Source of the DNA: Physocladia obscura
Taxonomy: Eukaryota; Chytridiomycota; Chytridiomycetes; Chytridiales; Chytriomycetaceae
Direction of reading: 5' to 3'
Length of the DNA: 18,134 bases
NCBI GenBank assembly: GCA_027596945.1
Contig: JADGJH010000473.1
Coordinates: 1 to 18,134 of the forward strand
Below, piece after piece: positions 9,280 to 17,693 of this stretch. Made by a program: the position numbers and the translations under genes. Position 1 is the first letter of the stretch, and the number at the start of each line of letters is the position of its first letter. The notes under the pieces are model-generated. The model had not been told where the DNA came from. It made no database searches and saw only the letters and a list, made by a program, of their open reading frames with translations.

Positions 9280-9483
9280 TTAATGAAAGTAAATATGTTT
9301 ATCTGCTGGAACAATCTGGTTGACCATAGTAGCTGATATATTTTTCCAACTATTGACAACTACCTGAAGATTAAATCCAAGATAACCCTTCCAGCAACAC
9401 CATTTATCATGATTGCTAAATTGAGTAATTTGAAACAAAGATCTGTCAATTGCTCCAAGCACATTAAAAATCCTGTGTGCTCT
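9280..9483 (-). pseudogene. Degenerate DDE-superfamily (DDE_4 / PIF-Harbinger-like) transposase fragment
   Basis: The minus-strand frame reads NVLGAIDRSLFQI, then NHDKWCCWKGYLGFNLQVVV, then SWKNISATMVNQ and ends at a stop at 9282-9280. This matches the core of DDE_4 transposases: the first catalytic aspartate lies in the [VL]GAID segment, followed by the KGY-[x]-x-N-[VL]-Q-V-V strand. The expected G-S-x-H-D motif is lost, there is a stop (TGA at 9486-9484) just upstream, and the region downstream continues only as a weak, stop-interrupted frame to about 9200. Neither the N-terminal part nor the second and third acidic residues are identifiable. It is a dead relic, not a functional element. 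Confidence 0.7.
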
Positions 9484-9948
9484 TCAAATTCTAATGGCTG
9501 CTGGTTTTTGGCATTTTGATTTCCTTCATATAGATCTTGAGGATATAATAATAGGAAAAGATCAAACACCAACTTCCCTACAACACTTCACAGATATATA
9601 TCCATATCATCGATCTTGAATACCAGCTGAATTTTTCCTACTCACATGGGCCAAGTAATTCAAAGGTTTTTGGGGAAGACTGACTATTTGCTTCTGTCAG
9701 ACACATTGTGATGTTTGCAAGAACCTGCCCCATAAACATCATATACCATATAAAATCGACCTCAATATAATTTTGGACAATTCCAAGTAAACCTCTTAAA
9801 AATGGTACAAATCCCTTTACAAATTTGTCCATATCATTGTTGAAAATAATTTGCATAAATAACTCTAAGATTTTTTTCGTACATTGAATTCCGAGATTTC
9901 CCGAACATTTCTGAACAAAGAAAAAAAAATCAACACAGAATTGATCCC

Positions 9949-11477
9949 ATGCCTGTTACGAATTTTGTCTCTCGCGTGACAGCGAACTCAGCAAGCACTC
10001 TATGGACTATTTCAAGGACAGTGGCTGTTTCGGTAAGCTCTACAACATTCTTGTTTTGCTGTTTTCAACGGAACAATGATGTTTCCTTCAGAGTATTCAC
10101 CGGGCAACGTTCGTATCATCCGCGGAAGGAAGCCCGCCACCTGCAGAAGGTTTCATGCACGGCGTTGCAAACTCAAAGTTTATTAAAAACACAAAGGATG
10201 CTTGCTTACGCCATCCGGAGTTATCCGCTGTCAAAGACTGTACGTTCAAGCAAAGATTTGAGATTTGATTATTTTTATTTATATTAATTATATAAAACTT
10301 GCACTTAAATTTACAATTTATCATACTGTTTTCCGTTTTTTTTTTTTTTTTTTTTGACCAGCGGAAACAAAGAAAATGAACTTTTTCACTGCTGTCAACG
10401 ATGCGCTAGCCACTGCTCTTGCAACAGACGAAAAAGCGGTAGTTTTTGGTGAAGATGTTGGATTCGGTGGCGTTTTTCGATGTACTATTGGTCTGGCTGA
10501 GAAATTTGGTAACAAAAAAAAGCACGCGATTCCAACAAGTTTATTAAATCCTCATTACTGCGAAAAAAACAAATTCAAAGGCAAGGAACGCGTATTCAAC
10601 ATGCCATTAACTGAACAAGGGATAATTGGATTCGGTATCGGAATGGCTGCCGTTGGCCACACACCGATTGCCGAAATTCAATTCGCAGACTACGTATTTC
10701 CCGCCTTCGATCAGATTGTAAATGAAGCCGCAAAATATCGATACAGATCTGGCAATGAGTTTAACGTTGGCGGACTGACAATTCGAATGCCATGTAACGC
10801 AGTCGGTCATGGGGCGCTGTACCATTCGCAGTCGCCCGAAGCATATTTCGCACACACTCCCGGCCTCAAAATTGTGTATCCACGATCACCGATTCAGGCA
10901 AAAGGATTCTTGTTAAGCGCGATCAGAGATCCGAATCCTGTTTTAGTGATGGAGCCCAAGATATTATATCGCTCGGCTGTGGAACATGTACCTGTGGATG
11001 ATTTCGAGCTTCCATTAGGGAAAGCTGAAATTGTGAAAGAAGGGAAGGATTTGACTGTTGTTGCGTGGGGATCGCAGTTGTATGTTCTCGAGCTTGCTGT
11101 CGCCGAGGCTGAAAAGAGAATGCCGGGGCTTAGTATCGAAATTATTGATTTAAGAAGCATCTTACCGTGGGATAGAGAAACTGTAGAAAAAGTACTGCAT
11201 TCAATAATTATAATTTGCAAGTTTTCACATTTTTTTTCTTTTCGATTAGTCCGTAAACAAAACCGGTCGACTTCTCATTTCCCATGAAGCTCCGCATACT
11301 GGTGGATTTGGTGGAGAAATAGCGGCAGCGATTCAAGAGCGTTGTTTTTTGAAACTCGAGGCGCCAATCGCGAGAGTTTGCGGCTGGGACACACCGTTTC
11401 CACTCGTTTTCGAAAAGTTTTACGTTCCGAGTATGATCAGATGTTTGGATGAAATTGAACGCATTATGAAGTATTGA
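9949..11477 (+). CDS. BCKDHB: Branched-chain 2-oxoacid dehydrogenase E1 component, beta subunit (mitochondrial)
   Basis: Exons 9949-10032, 10092-10239, 10362-10508, 10581-11191 and 11250-11477 encode 405 residues. With the alpha subunit it forms thiamine-diphosphate-dependent E1, which decarboxylates the 2-oxo acids of valine, leucine and isoleucine in the mitochondrial matrix. The first ~45 residues are rich in Ser, Thr and Arg with almost no acids, as in a transit peptide. Then come [13 protein letters not shown] (107-119), [15 protein letters not shown] with the family's cofactor-contacting glutamate at 138, [36 protein letters not shown], and the C-terminal [20 protein letters not shown] and VCGWDTPFP. 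The residue pattern follows the branched-chain enzyme ([17 protein letters not shown]), not pyruvate dehydrogenase beta. The third intron (72 nt) is in frame and stop-free; removing it restores AEKFGKERVFN, the family sequence. The gene is convergent with the acyltransferase gene. Confidence 0.93.
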
Positions 11478-11489
11478 AAGCTTTTTTGA

Positions 11490-11495
11490 AATAAA
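11490..11495 (+). terminator. Poly(A) signal of the E1-beta gene
   Basis: AATAAA starts 13 bases after the stop codon and is the first such hexamer in the 3' flank. Confidence 0.45.
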
Positions 11496-11555
11496 CCAAT
11501 TTATTTTACGTAGAAACAGTAATATCGCATATATTTTTTTTCATTTTTTTAAATA

Positions 11556-11561
11556 TTTATT
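11556..11561 (-). terminator. Poly(A) signal of the acyltransferase gene
   Basis: AATAAA on the minus strand, 28 bases past the TAA stop. The two convergent transcripts end within about 110 bp of each other, so their 3' untranslated regions probably overlap. Confidence 0.4.
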
Positions 11562-11589
11562 TCCAAATTCTTGTATGAAGCCAAATTAT

Positions 11590-13098
11590 TTACTGTTCCT
11601 TCTTTCTTGGCTTTTTCTCGGGAATTTTCAAAGGCGCTGCGAAGTCAGGCACAGGATCCGAAATTTCCACCAAAACTTCACTCATTTTTGTGAATGCATC
11701 ATCTAATAAAAAATTCATCAGAATGTGAAAATAAAAATAAACTACAACGACAAAAAAACCACCGAATTAACTTTCAAAAAACAAACCAGTTAATTTGTCA
11801 ACATCTTCCAAAGTCATTCCTGTAGTTTCTATGGCAGGCAATATCTTAATACGAATTAGTCCACCTTCAAAAAGCCTATTCTTAATGTTATACAAGTCGT
11901 GGTAACTCGAGATAACTAGCAACAGAAAATTAATTTTTAAAATTGTATATAGTTATTGGATGTGGCGTATTACCCATTGGAATAACCGGAATTTGTCCTT
12001 GAATTGCGAGATAAAATGCTCCCTACACCAAAACGAATATTAGTGAAATAAAAAAAATAATTATTTGTCACCTTCTTAAATGGCAGCATTTGATTTGTAG
12101 TTTGTCTGGAGCGAGTTCCTTCAGGAAACATAAAAACGCCAACTTTTTTTTCGTAGATTGTTTTGGCGACCTTACTCATAGTTTCGATTGCTGAGCCGCG
12201 ATTTCCTCTAGTCAATTTTTATATATTTTTTGAGGTATTCGCTTGCTTTTTTTTTTTCAACTATCAATAAAAACGTTTCCAGCAAGCCAAAGGTACCATC
12301 CCATAAATGGAATTTTTATGATCTCTTGTTTTGCCTGAAATAAAAATCAACAAACTGCCAAATAAAAAAACAAATAAAAAAAATAAAAAATAAAAAACGA
12401 ACCAAAATAACCACATCTTTTGGAAACGCGCTTGACCTTTTTGTAAGAACAACATGGAAGATTATCATCACAGCAAAGAAATATCTTGACAAAAAAATAA
12501 TACATTGCCGCAAAGTCCATTTCACTTTGATGATTACAAATGAAAACAGCAGGTCTCCTCGTATCAAACTGCTTCAAATCACCAACAATTTCAATCTTGA
12601 TAGGCAGGAAAAAGTTTGTTAGTGATCGGTAGGCAAAGGCAAGCTGAGAGTTGATGTCGTTCGTGGCTGTGCTCTTATTACGAGCAGCAAATTTGAGGAC
12701 AAAGTAAGATGCCATTGCGTATGTCTATGGTTGAGATAATCAGAAGTTGTTCAAATTTGCTAGGTTGATGCAATCATCTTGTTCTTTTTTATCGTTTGTT
12801 CGATGTGCTGAATTTTTAATCTTGTTTGATCTGCTGAATTTTTAACTCTCTTCCGCTGTCGATAATAAATCCGCATAATCTCTTTTGCATGCCTCCCACA
12901 ACTCATTGCCATTTCGATCGGCGATCAGTTGCTCGGTTTCGACTTCGGTTTCGCTTTACTTGTATACAATACCGTTGCAGGCGCAATCAGCAGAATCAAG
13001 ATGGTTGTACGGACAATAAAGCGCGTTTGTTTTGTCGTTGCAAATAGGAACGTGAATAAGCTTAGCGCAAGGAGAACTGTCAGCGTGTCCATCTCCAT
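11590..13098 (-). CDS. 1-acyl-sn-glycerol-3-phosphate acyltransferase (LPA acyltransferase, PlsC family)
   Basis: Makes phosphatidic acid from lysophosphatidic acid at the ER membrane. Minus-strand exons: 13098-12973, 12724-12504, 12436-12403, 12334-12262, 12205-12072, 12022-11974, 11915-11787, 11702-11590; 292 residues, close to yeast Slc1. Exon 1 encodes two hydrophobic stretches (LTVLLALSLFTFLFA and TTILILLIAPAT) expected as membrane anchors. Family motifs: NHQSEMD with the catalytic H-x4-D (His107, Asp112), GNVFIDR (146-152), FPEGTRS (178-184) and IPVIPMVIS. The tail is basic (EKKPRKKEQ). The start of exon 2 has its own ATG at 12715, which alone would give a 247-residue protein lacking the anchors. 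The exon 4/5 junction is odd: canonical GT-AG gives IDRNRGSAI, one residue shorter than the family spacing (see findings). Intron 1 (248 nt) is far longer than the others here. Confidence 0.88.
12796..12847. repeat. Two imperfect 26-bp tandem repeats inside acyltransferase intron 1
   Basis: Units at 12796-12821 and 12822-12847 share the core TGCTGAATTTTTAA and differ at four positions. They lie in the only long intron of the gene. No function is evident; replication slippage is the simplest explanation. Confidence 0.6.
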
Positions 13099-13711
13099 GC
13101 TTCAAAAATTTCAATTCTAATGAGGTTTTTTTTGTAGAAATTCTGCCTGAATTTTTGACGTATATTTACAATATGACAGCACATGGCTGCCTGTGCCAGT
13201 GATAGCGTGGAACAATCAATTACTCTTTTGATTAAATGCAACTAGATTTTTTTTGTAAGCACAATCTGATGAAAATATTGGGAGAGTTTATAACGCCCCA
13301 AGAAAGTTTTCATATGGTCTTATAAGGCCATTCAAACCAACAATGCCCTCGAAGGATATACTCACATTCTAAATCAAAAATTCACAAGATTGCATCCATC
13401 TATAACATTATTTATCGTTTAAATCAAGAATATATTGCAAAAAAATTTGAACGTGAGTTTTTTACATGAATAAATTCCTGTATACTTTTAATGATGATAA
13501 AAAAATTGCTGTATTGAATTTCATAAACCCAAAAAGTCATGGGCACATATCTGTGCATGTTATGTACATACAAACAAGCACATACACAGACTGAACATAT
13601 GAAAACTTCCCACAATCCATGCAAAACAAATCAACAAAGTAACGATCTTCTTCAGTTGTGTCAAATCAAATAGTTAATTATTATTTTCATTGACAGTGGG
13701 TGGTAATTAAA
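13099..13711. other. AT-rich intergenic stretch without a supported gene
   Basis: This lies between the start of the acyltransferase gene and the stop of the small minus-strand gene. It should hold the acyltransferase promoter and the 3' end of the upstream gene. The open frames here are low-complexity and lack any recognisable motif. I see no RNA gene. Confidence 0.4.
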
Positions 13712-13973
13712 TTATTTATCTTCATCCGAGTCTGACTCTTCAAGTTTAATGGAATCAAAATCTTCAGTTGAGATTGAAGATTTTGAGGATTTGTTTATGA
13801 GGGCAGTGAGTTCGGAGGTACCGATTTGGGAATATAGACGACCGATTGCATCAGACAGCGGCTCGTTGGATATCTTTGTGACTGTGAGGGCTTATGAGAT
13901 GCCAGATAATTCAAAGACGGCGGATAATTGTATCTTGAGTTGGCGGCAAGTTGTTTGAAGCTTTGCGTTTCAT
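13712..13973 (-). CDS. Small protein of unknown function (74 residues, two exons)
   Basis: Minus-strand exons 13973-13919 and 13881-13712 join in phase across a 37-nt intron (weak donor GTCTTT, good acceptor CCCTCACAG). The product starts [18 protein letters not shown], continues with [20 protein letters not shown], and ends in a Ser-rich acidic tail, [10 protein letters not shown]. The basic start, one predicted amphipathic helix and the acidic tail suggest a small nuclear or complex-associated subunit, but I do not recognise a family. The same DNA is also open on the plus strand (13749-13958); I prefer the minus reading because it gives a complete protein-like design and a divergent head-to-head arrangement with eIF1A. 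Intron length matches the 37-nt TAF4 intron. Confidence is moderate because the donor is poor. Confidence 0.45.
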
Positions 13974-14066
13974 TTTTATTTTATTTTTTATCGAGCAATT
14001 TTTATTGACAAAAGGTATGGAGAGACTGCCCCACACTCATTCTGCCCTAACTTGACGCGCCGACAG
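13974..14066. promoter_or_regulatory. Compact divergent promoter and probable 5' UTR intron of eIF1A
   Basis: Only 93 bp separate the two divergent start codons. Within it, AAAG|GTATGG at 14011-14020, CTAAC at 14048-14052 and CGACAG at 14061-14066 look like donor, branch point and acceptor of a 52-nt intron (14015-14066) ending exactly before the eIF1A ATG. The coding intron of eIF1A shows the same CTAAC element. If spliced, the ATG follows the exon junction directly. Confidence 0.4.
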
Positions 14067-14529
14067 ATGCCCAAGAACAAGGGCAAGGGAGGCAAGAACC
14101 GCAAGAAAGGCAAGAGCGAAGGCGAGGGCGACAAGCGTGAGTTGGTGTTTAAGGAGGAGGGCCAGGAGTACGCGTCCGTCACCAAGATGCTGGGTAACGG
14201 CTGGGTCGAGACGCAGTGTATGGACGGCGAGAAGCGTCTAGGCCACATCCGAGGCGCCTTCAGGAAGAAGGTGTGGATTGCTGCCGGCGATTTGGTGCTG
14301 CTGGGCCTGAGGGACTACCAGGACAACAAAGCCGACATCATCCTGAAGTACACCGTGAGTAGTCTGCGTATTCACCATCCGGCTCTAACCGCCCCTCCTC
14401 CAGTCGGACGAGGCCCGTATGCTTAAGTCGTACGGCGAACTCCCAGAGTCTCTCAAGGTCAACGAAAACGACGTGGGCAACGAATCCGATGACGACGTTG
14501 ATGTTGAGTTTGACATTGACGACCTTTGA
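14067..14529 (+). CDS. Eukaryotic translation initiation factor 1A (eIF1A)
   Basis: Exons 14067-14354 and 14404-14529 encode 137 residues, near the usual ~145. eIF1A binds the 40S A-site region, promotes scanning and helps start-codon selection. The order is family-typical: a basic N-terminal tail ([16 protein letters not shown]), then the OB-fold with [35 protein letters not shown] and [16 protein letters not shown], a helix with [12 protein letters not shown], and an acidic C-terminal tail ending DIDDL. The single 49-nt intron (GTGAGT...CTCCAG, with CTAAC branch element) splits KYT|SDEAR. Codons end mostly in C or G, in contrast to the AT-ending codons of the adjacent genes, which fits strong expression. 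The 3' end is convergent with ribosomal protein P2. Confidence 0.95.
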
Positions 14530-14596
14530 TTTTCGCATTCAAGACACCATCAACTCTTTATCATCACACCATCTCAGTGTTTCCGCGCGTTTGTTT

Positions 14597-14602
14597 AATA
14601 AA
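14597..14602 (+). terminator. Poly(A) signal of eIF1A
   Basis: AATAAA, 68 bases past the stop codon, within TTTAATAAACA. This is the only match to the full hexamer between the eIF1A and P2 stops on the plus strand apart from one near 14721. Confidence 0.5.
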
Positions 14603-14678
14603 CACTACAAAATACTGCATTGAGAACTATTGTTTCTCTAATCTCATCAATCGAGAGAAAAGTTGGAGTAAACAGCCA

Positions 14679-14684
14679 TTTATT
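14679..14684 (-). terminator. Poly(A) signal of ribosomal protein P2
   Basis: AATAAA on the minus strand, 114 bases past the P2 stop codon. If this and the eIF1A signal are both used, the two transcripts would end within roughly 100 bp of each other. Confidence 0.4.
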
Positions 14685-14797
14685 CTTCAAAACTGTCATA
14701 TCAAAGACTTAATTCGTTCAAATAAAAATCCTGTACAACTCTTCTGGACATCCTCTCCCCAATAATAGTCGCACGAGACTGAAAAAAAGCGAGTAGT

Positions 14798-15136
14798 TTA
14801 ATCGAAGAGACCGAATCCCATGTCGTCGTCAGATTCCTCTTTCTCTTCCTTTTTCTCCTCCTTCTTTTCCTCAGCCTTTGCAGCGGCCGGGGCAGCACCA
14901 CCAGCAGCTGCTGCTGGAGAGGCACCACCACCACCAGACGGGATTGAAGCCAACTTTTTGGATCCTTCGGCAATCAGCTCGTTAATATCCTTTCCGTCAA
15001 CTTCTGCGAGAAGGTTTTCGATACGGGAAGAGTCAGCCTCGATACCAACAGACGAAAGGATCGCCTTGATGTCCTTGGCGGATGGAGAAGTGTTTCCTCC
15101 AACGGTGGCGAGAAGGTAAGCAGCGATGTACTTCAT
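14798..15136 (-). CDS. RPP2: 60S acidic ribosomal protein P2
   Basis: An uninterrupted frame of 112 residues. P2 pairs with P1 on the P0 stalk of the large ribosomal subunit and recruits the GTPase translation factors. The N-terminal dimerisation domain begins [20 protein letters not shown] and continues with [19 protein letters not shown], which identifies P2 and not P1. A Gly/Ala hinge (about residues 67-85) leads to the charged repeat [13 protein letters not shown] and the universally conserved end [11 protein letters not shown]. Length and layout are typical. Like eIF1A it favours C/G-ending codons. A TGCAG|AA just before the ATG on the minus strand could be the acceptor of a 5' UTR intron, but I could not place a donor. 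Confidence 0.95.
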   Translation of the reverse strand: MKYIAAYLLATVGGNTSPSAKDIKAILSSVGIEADSSRIENLLAEVDGKDINELIAEGSKKLASIPSGGGGASPAAAAGGAAPAAAKAEEKKEEKKEEKEESDDDMGFGLFD

Positions 15137-15957
15137 TTCTGCATGTGCACAATAAACAGTTTAATGTGCAATTCGTAATCAATCGGCTTTTGAGGGGATG
15201 AAGTGGTAGATGTCTGAACAAAGCATCACAAAGTCGATGGTAATATTTTAATTTCTTGAATTTAAGTCTCGACATTTATATGTTGTACTCGAACTTTCGT
15301 ATCACTATGATGATGGCGATGTTGATGGGGATAGTGATGGGGATGGCAATTACCAAACGGTTTAACTCTTTTGAGGGTAAGAAACTTGAAGCTGAAAAAA
15401 AACAAAATTGCACTTTCCCCAACTGTTTTCAACGTGTGTGGCCCAGTTCTTAACTGTGTCCACAGAAACTGTGCTTGGTGGACAAGTATTTTATTATTAT
15501 CATACAGATGATAATCTCCTTTTCCGTTTCATGCCAACACACTTTCTCTGCCTTTCAATGCTATCATTTATTTCCCATTTCCTCTATGTCTTTGACTTAT
15601 GAAAGATTTGTCGTTCAACTTTCTTTGGCTGTGAATTATTCCTTGCTTGTTTCTTTTGTTTTTGTTTTTAATTAATAGCATGTATTATTGATGAATAAGC
15701 ATGTTCAAAATGAACCTTATCCAAGAAATTTTTTGGGGACTTGGATATCTGAGCACAAAAAGATATGTCTTCCAACCGCCTTTTAGGCCTATGCGACTAG
15801 GAAAAAAACAAAGACAATAATTTACTTGAACCTCCGCAATTATTTATGGTAAACACGAAAACTTTTTTGTTTGATAAGTTTGGCTGGGCATTTGCTTTCA
15901 ATTTGCAGACAACAATATAACAAAAAAAAAGAAAATTTTAGTTTCCATCAAGTAAAC
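15137..15957. other. Divergent intergenic region between P2 and the transporter
   Basis: This should hold both promoters. A GAT/GGAT-rich simple repeat on the plus strand (about 15307-15348) is the only distinct element. Open frames in this stretch are hydrophobic or low-complexity and show no family motif. I see no tRNA-like or other RNA gene. Confidence 0.4.
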
Positions 15958-17693
15958 ATGCAACAGTCGCGGGCAACATCCAGCGCATCCACAACATCAT
16001 TACAACAAGATCTTGACAAAGTTCAAGTTCAATTGCCACGGTACCAGTTTGTTCTCGTATTTCTCGCCGTCTGCTCAGCGTTCATGCTTTCCGCCCTCGA
16101 TGGGACAATAGTCTCAACAGCTATTCCAACGATTATTCGAGATTTCGGGCATCAGGACCAATCGCCGTGGGTCGGTTCTGTTTTTATGCTAGCTGCGGCG
16201 GCAAGTGATGCAGTATGGGGGAAAGTCATTGATGTATTTGGACGTCGATGGCCGTTTCTGTCGGCGATTTTTTTGTTTTCCTGTGGTTCTATTTGGTGTG
16301 GAGCTTCGAATTCTATGGTGATGCTTATCTGCGCGCGCGCTTTGACTGGATTGGGGTCTGGGGGGATTACATGTTTGAGTGTAATAGTTATTTCGGATAT
16401 TGTTAGCATGCGAGATCGTGGAAAGTATCAAGTAATGAGTTTTTTCTTTTTCCACACTACACACTAAAATTTTTTTCAAAGTCGATTCTTGGCGCAATAT
16501 ATGGAATTGCTTCTATTCTTGGCCCTGTTCTTGGCGGAATATTTTCTGATCGGTTAAATTGGAGATGGTGTTTCTGGATCAATATTCCTATTGGCGTCTT
16601 TTCTTCAACAGTTCTTCTACTCACAAAACTCCCATCGCCTCCTGGATCTTTGATAAACAAATTCAACAGGATTGACAAAGTCAGTAGTGTATCTATTATG
16701 GTTGGGTTGGTACTATTGCTTTTACCGATTCAATCAGGGGGGACTGTCTGGCCTTGGAATTCAACAGCCGTTATTTCATGCTTCATATTTGCACCGTTTG
16801 TGATTGCCTTCTTTATCTACTGGCAAACAAAAGCAACTGAACCTCTACTTTCACCAGACTTATTTTCAAATTCCAGTGTTTTCCCGTTGCTACTGATAAC
16901 AAGCTTCTTCGCCGCAATATTTTTTGGCGGCATTTTTTACGTGACCCAGTTTTTTCAAGTTGTTAACGATATGACGGCAACAAATGCCGGTGTTCAGCAG
17001 TTTCCAAATATTGTCAGTTCGGTTCTTATGACTATGCTTTCTGGAACTTATTGCAGCAAATTTTTATCTTACGTTCCGTTTCTGTACATTGGACCCGTTT
17101 TAATGATTATTGGTAGCCTGTTGGTCTCAACGTTCAATATCTCCACGACATTGGCGCAACAAATCGGCTATTTGATAGTATTTGGACTCGGTTGCGGCTG
17201 TTTGCTTCAAGTTCGAGTTCTGGCCATACAAGCAAGCGTACGAAGTGACCAAGTTGCAACAGTCACGGCACTATCAAATGCATTCAATGCCTTTGGAGGA
17301 TCATTTGGTGTCGCACTAATGGGCGCAATATCCAACAATATATTCACTGAAAAAGTTTCGGAAAACATGCAACTCATGGCGTTTATGGCACAAATTCAAG
17401 AATCGACTGGAATCGATTTGTTACAGCAACCATTGGAAGTCATTCAAATTTTAAAAGCGTTGCCAAACCAGATGGACGAAATTATCATAGCAATTTCTGG
17501 TATTAAGGACGCGTTTGTTGACGCGTTCCACGTTGCATTCTTGAGCATGATTCCGTTTGCTGCCGTGATTATTATTTTGGCCATTTTTGTCAAAGATAAT
17601 ATGAAAGTTAAACTATCACAGTACACGAAAGTTATTAAAGAAGATATTGAATTGGATTACGTTGATTTGGATGCTTACAGGCAATTAGTTTGA
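15958..17693 (+). CDS. Major facilitator superfamily transporter, DHA2-like (14-TM drug:H+ antiporter family)
   Basis: Exons 15958-16431 and 16482-17693 (50-nt phase-0 intron, GTAATG...CAAAG) encode 561 residues. DHA2 members are plasma- or vacuolar-membrane proton antiporters exporting drugs, dyes, basic amino acids or siderophore-like compounds; the substrate cannot be told from sequence. Visible signatures: LDGTIVSTAIPTI in TM1 (47-59), motif A-like GKVIDVFGRRW (88-98), motif B-like RALTGLGSGG (127-136), antiporter motif C-like GASILGPVLGG context (GIASILGPVLGG, 166-177), and NWRWCFWINIPIG (184-196), a DHA2 hallmark. The spacing of hydrophobic segments through to a final one at about 510-530 (AFLSMIPFAAVIIILAIFV) fits 14 TM helices. 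The N-terminal ~25 residues are Ser/Gln-rich and cytosolic. The first in-frame ATG was chosen; an upstream TTG-open extension is leader. Confidence 0.9.

Larger units (their letters stand above)
7867..9948. other. Gene-poor 2.1-kb stretch with repeat and transposon debris
   Basis: I see no intact gene. The stretch contains AT-rich palindromic clusters (8180-8275 and 8540-8610), a GT microsatellite near 8821-8838, a 48-codon orphan frame at 8643-8789 (plus), a degenerate DDE transposase fragment (minus, 9280-9483), and an unrecognised 72-codon minus-strand frame at 9638-9856. Composition and debris suggest decayed mobile elements between TAF4 and the next gene. Confidence 0.5.

Noticed and set aside
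9638..9856. Minus-strand 72-codon open frame near the transposase relic
   Set aside because: It could be an N-terminal transposase part, but I see no motif and it does not join to the DDE_4 core in frame.
12929..13120. Plus-strand 63-codon open frame
   Set aside because: It is the complement of the acyltransferase anchor exon, whose minus-strand reading has two membrane segments and splices in phase.
13749..13958. Plus-strand 69-codon open frame
   Set aside because: It overlaps the better minus-strand two-exon model and shows no motif or splice support. It is kept as an alternative, not as a feature.
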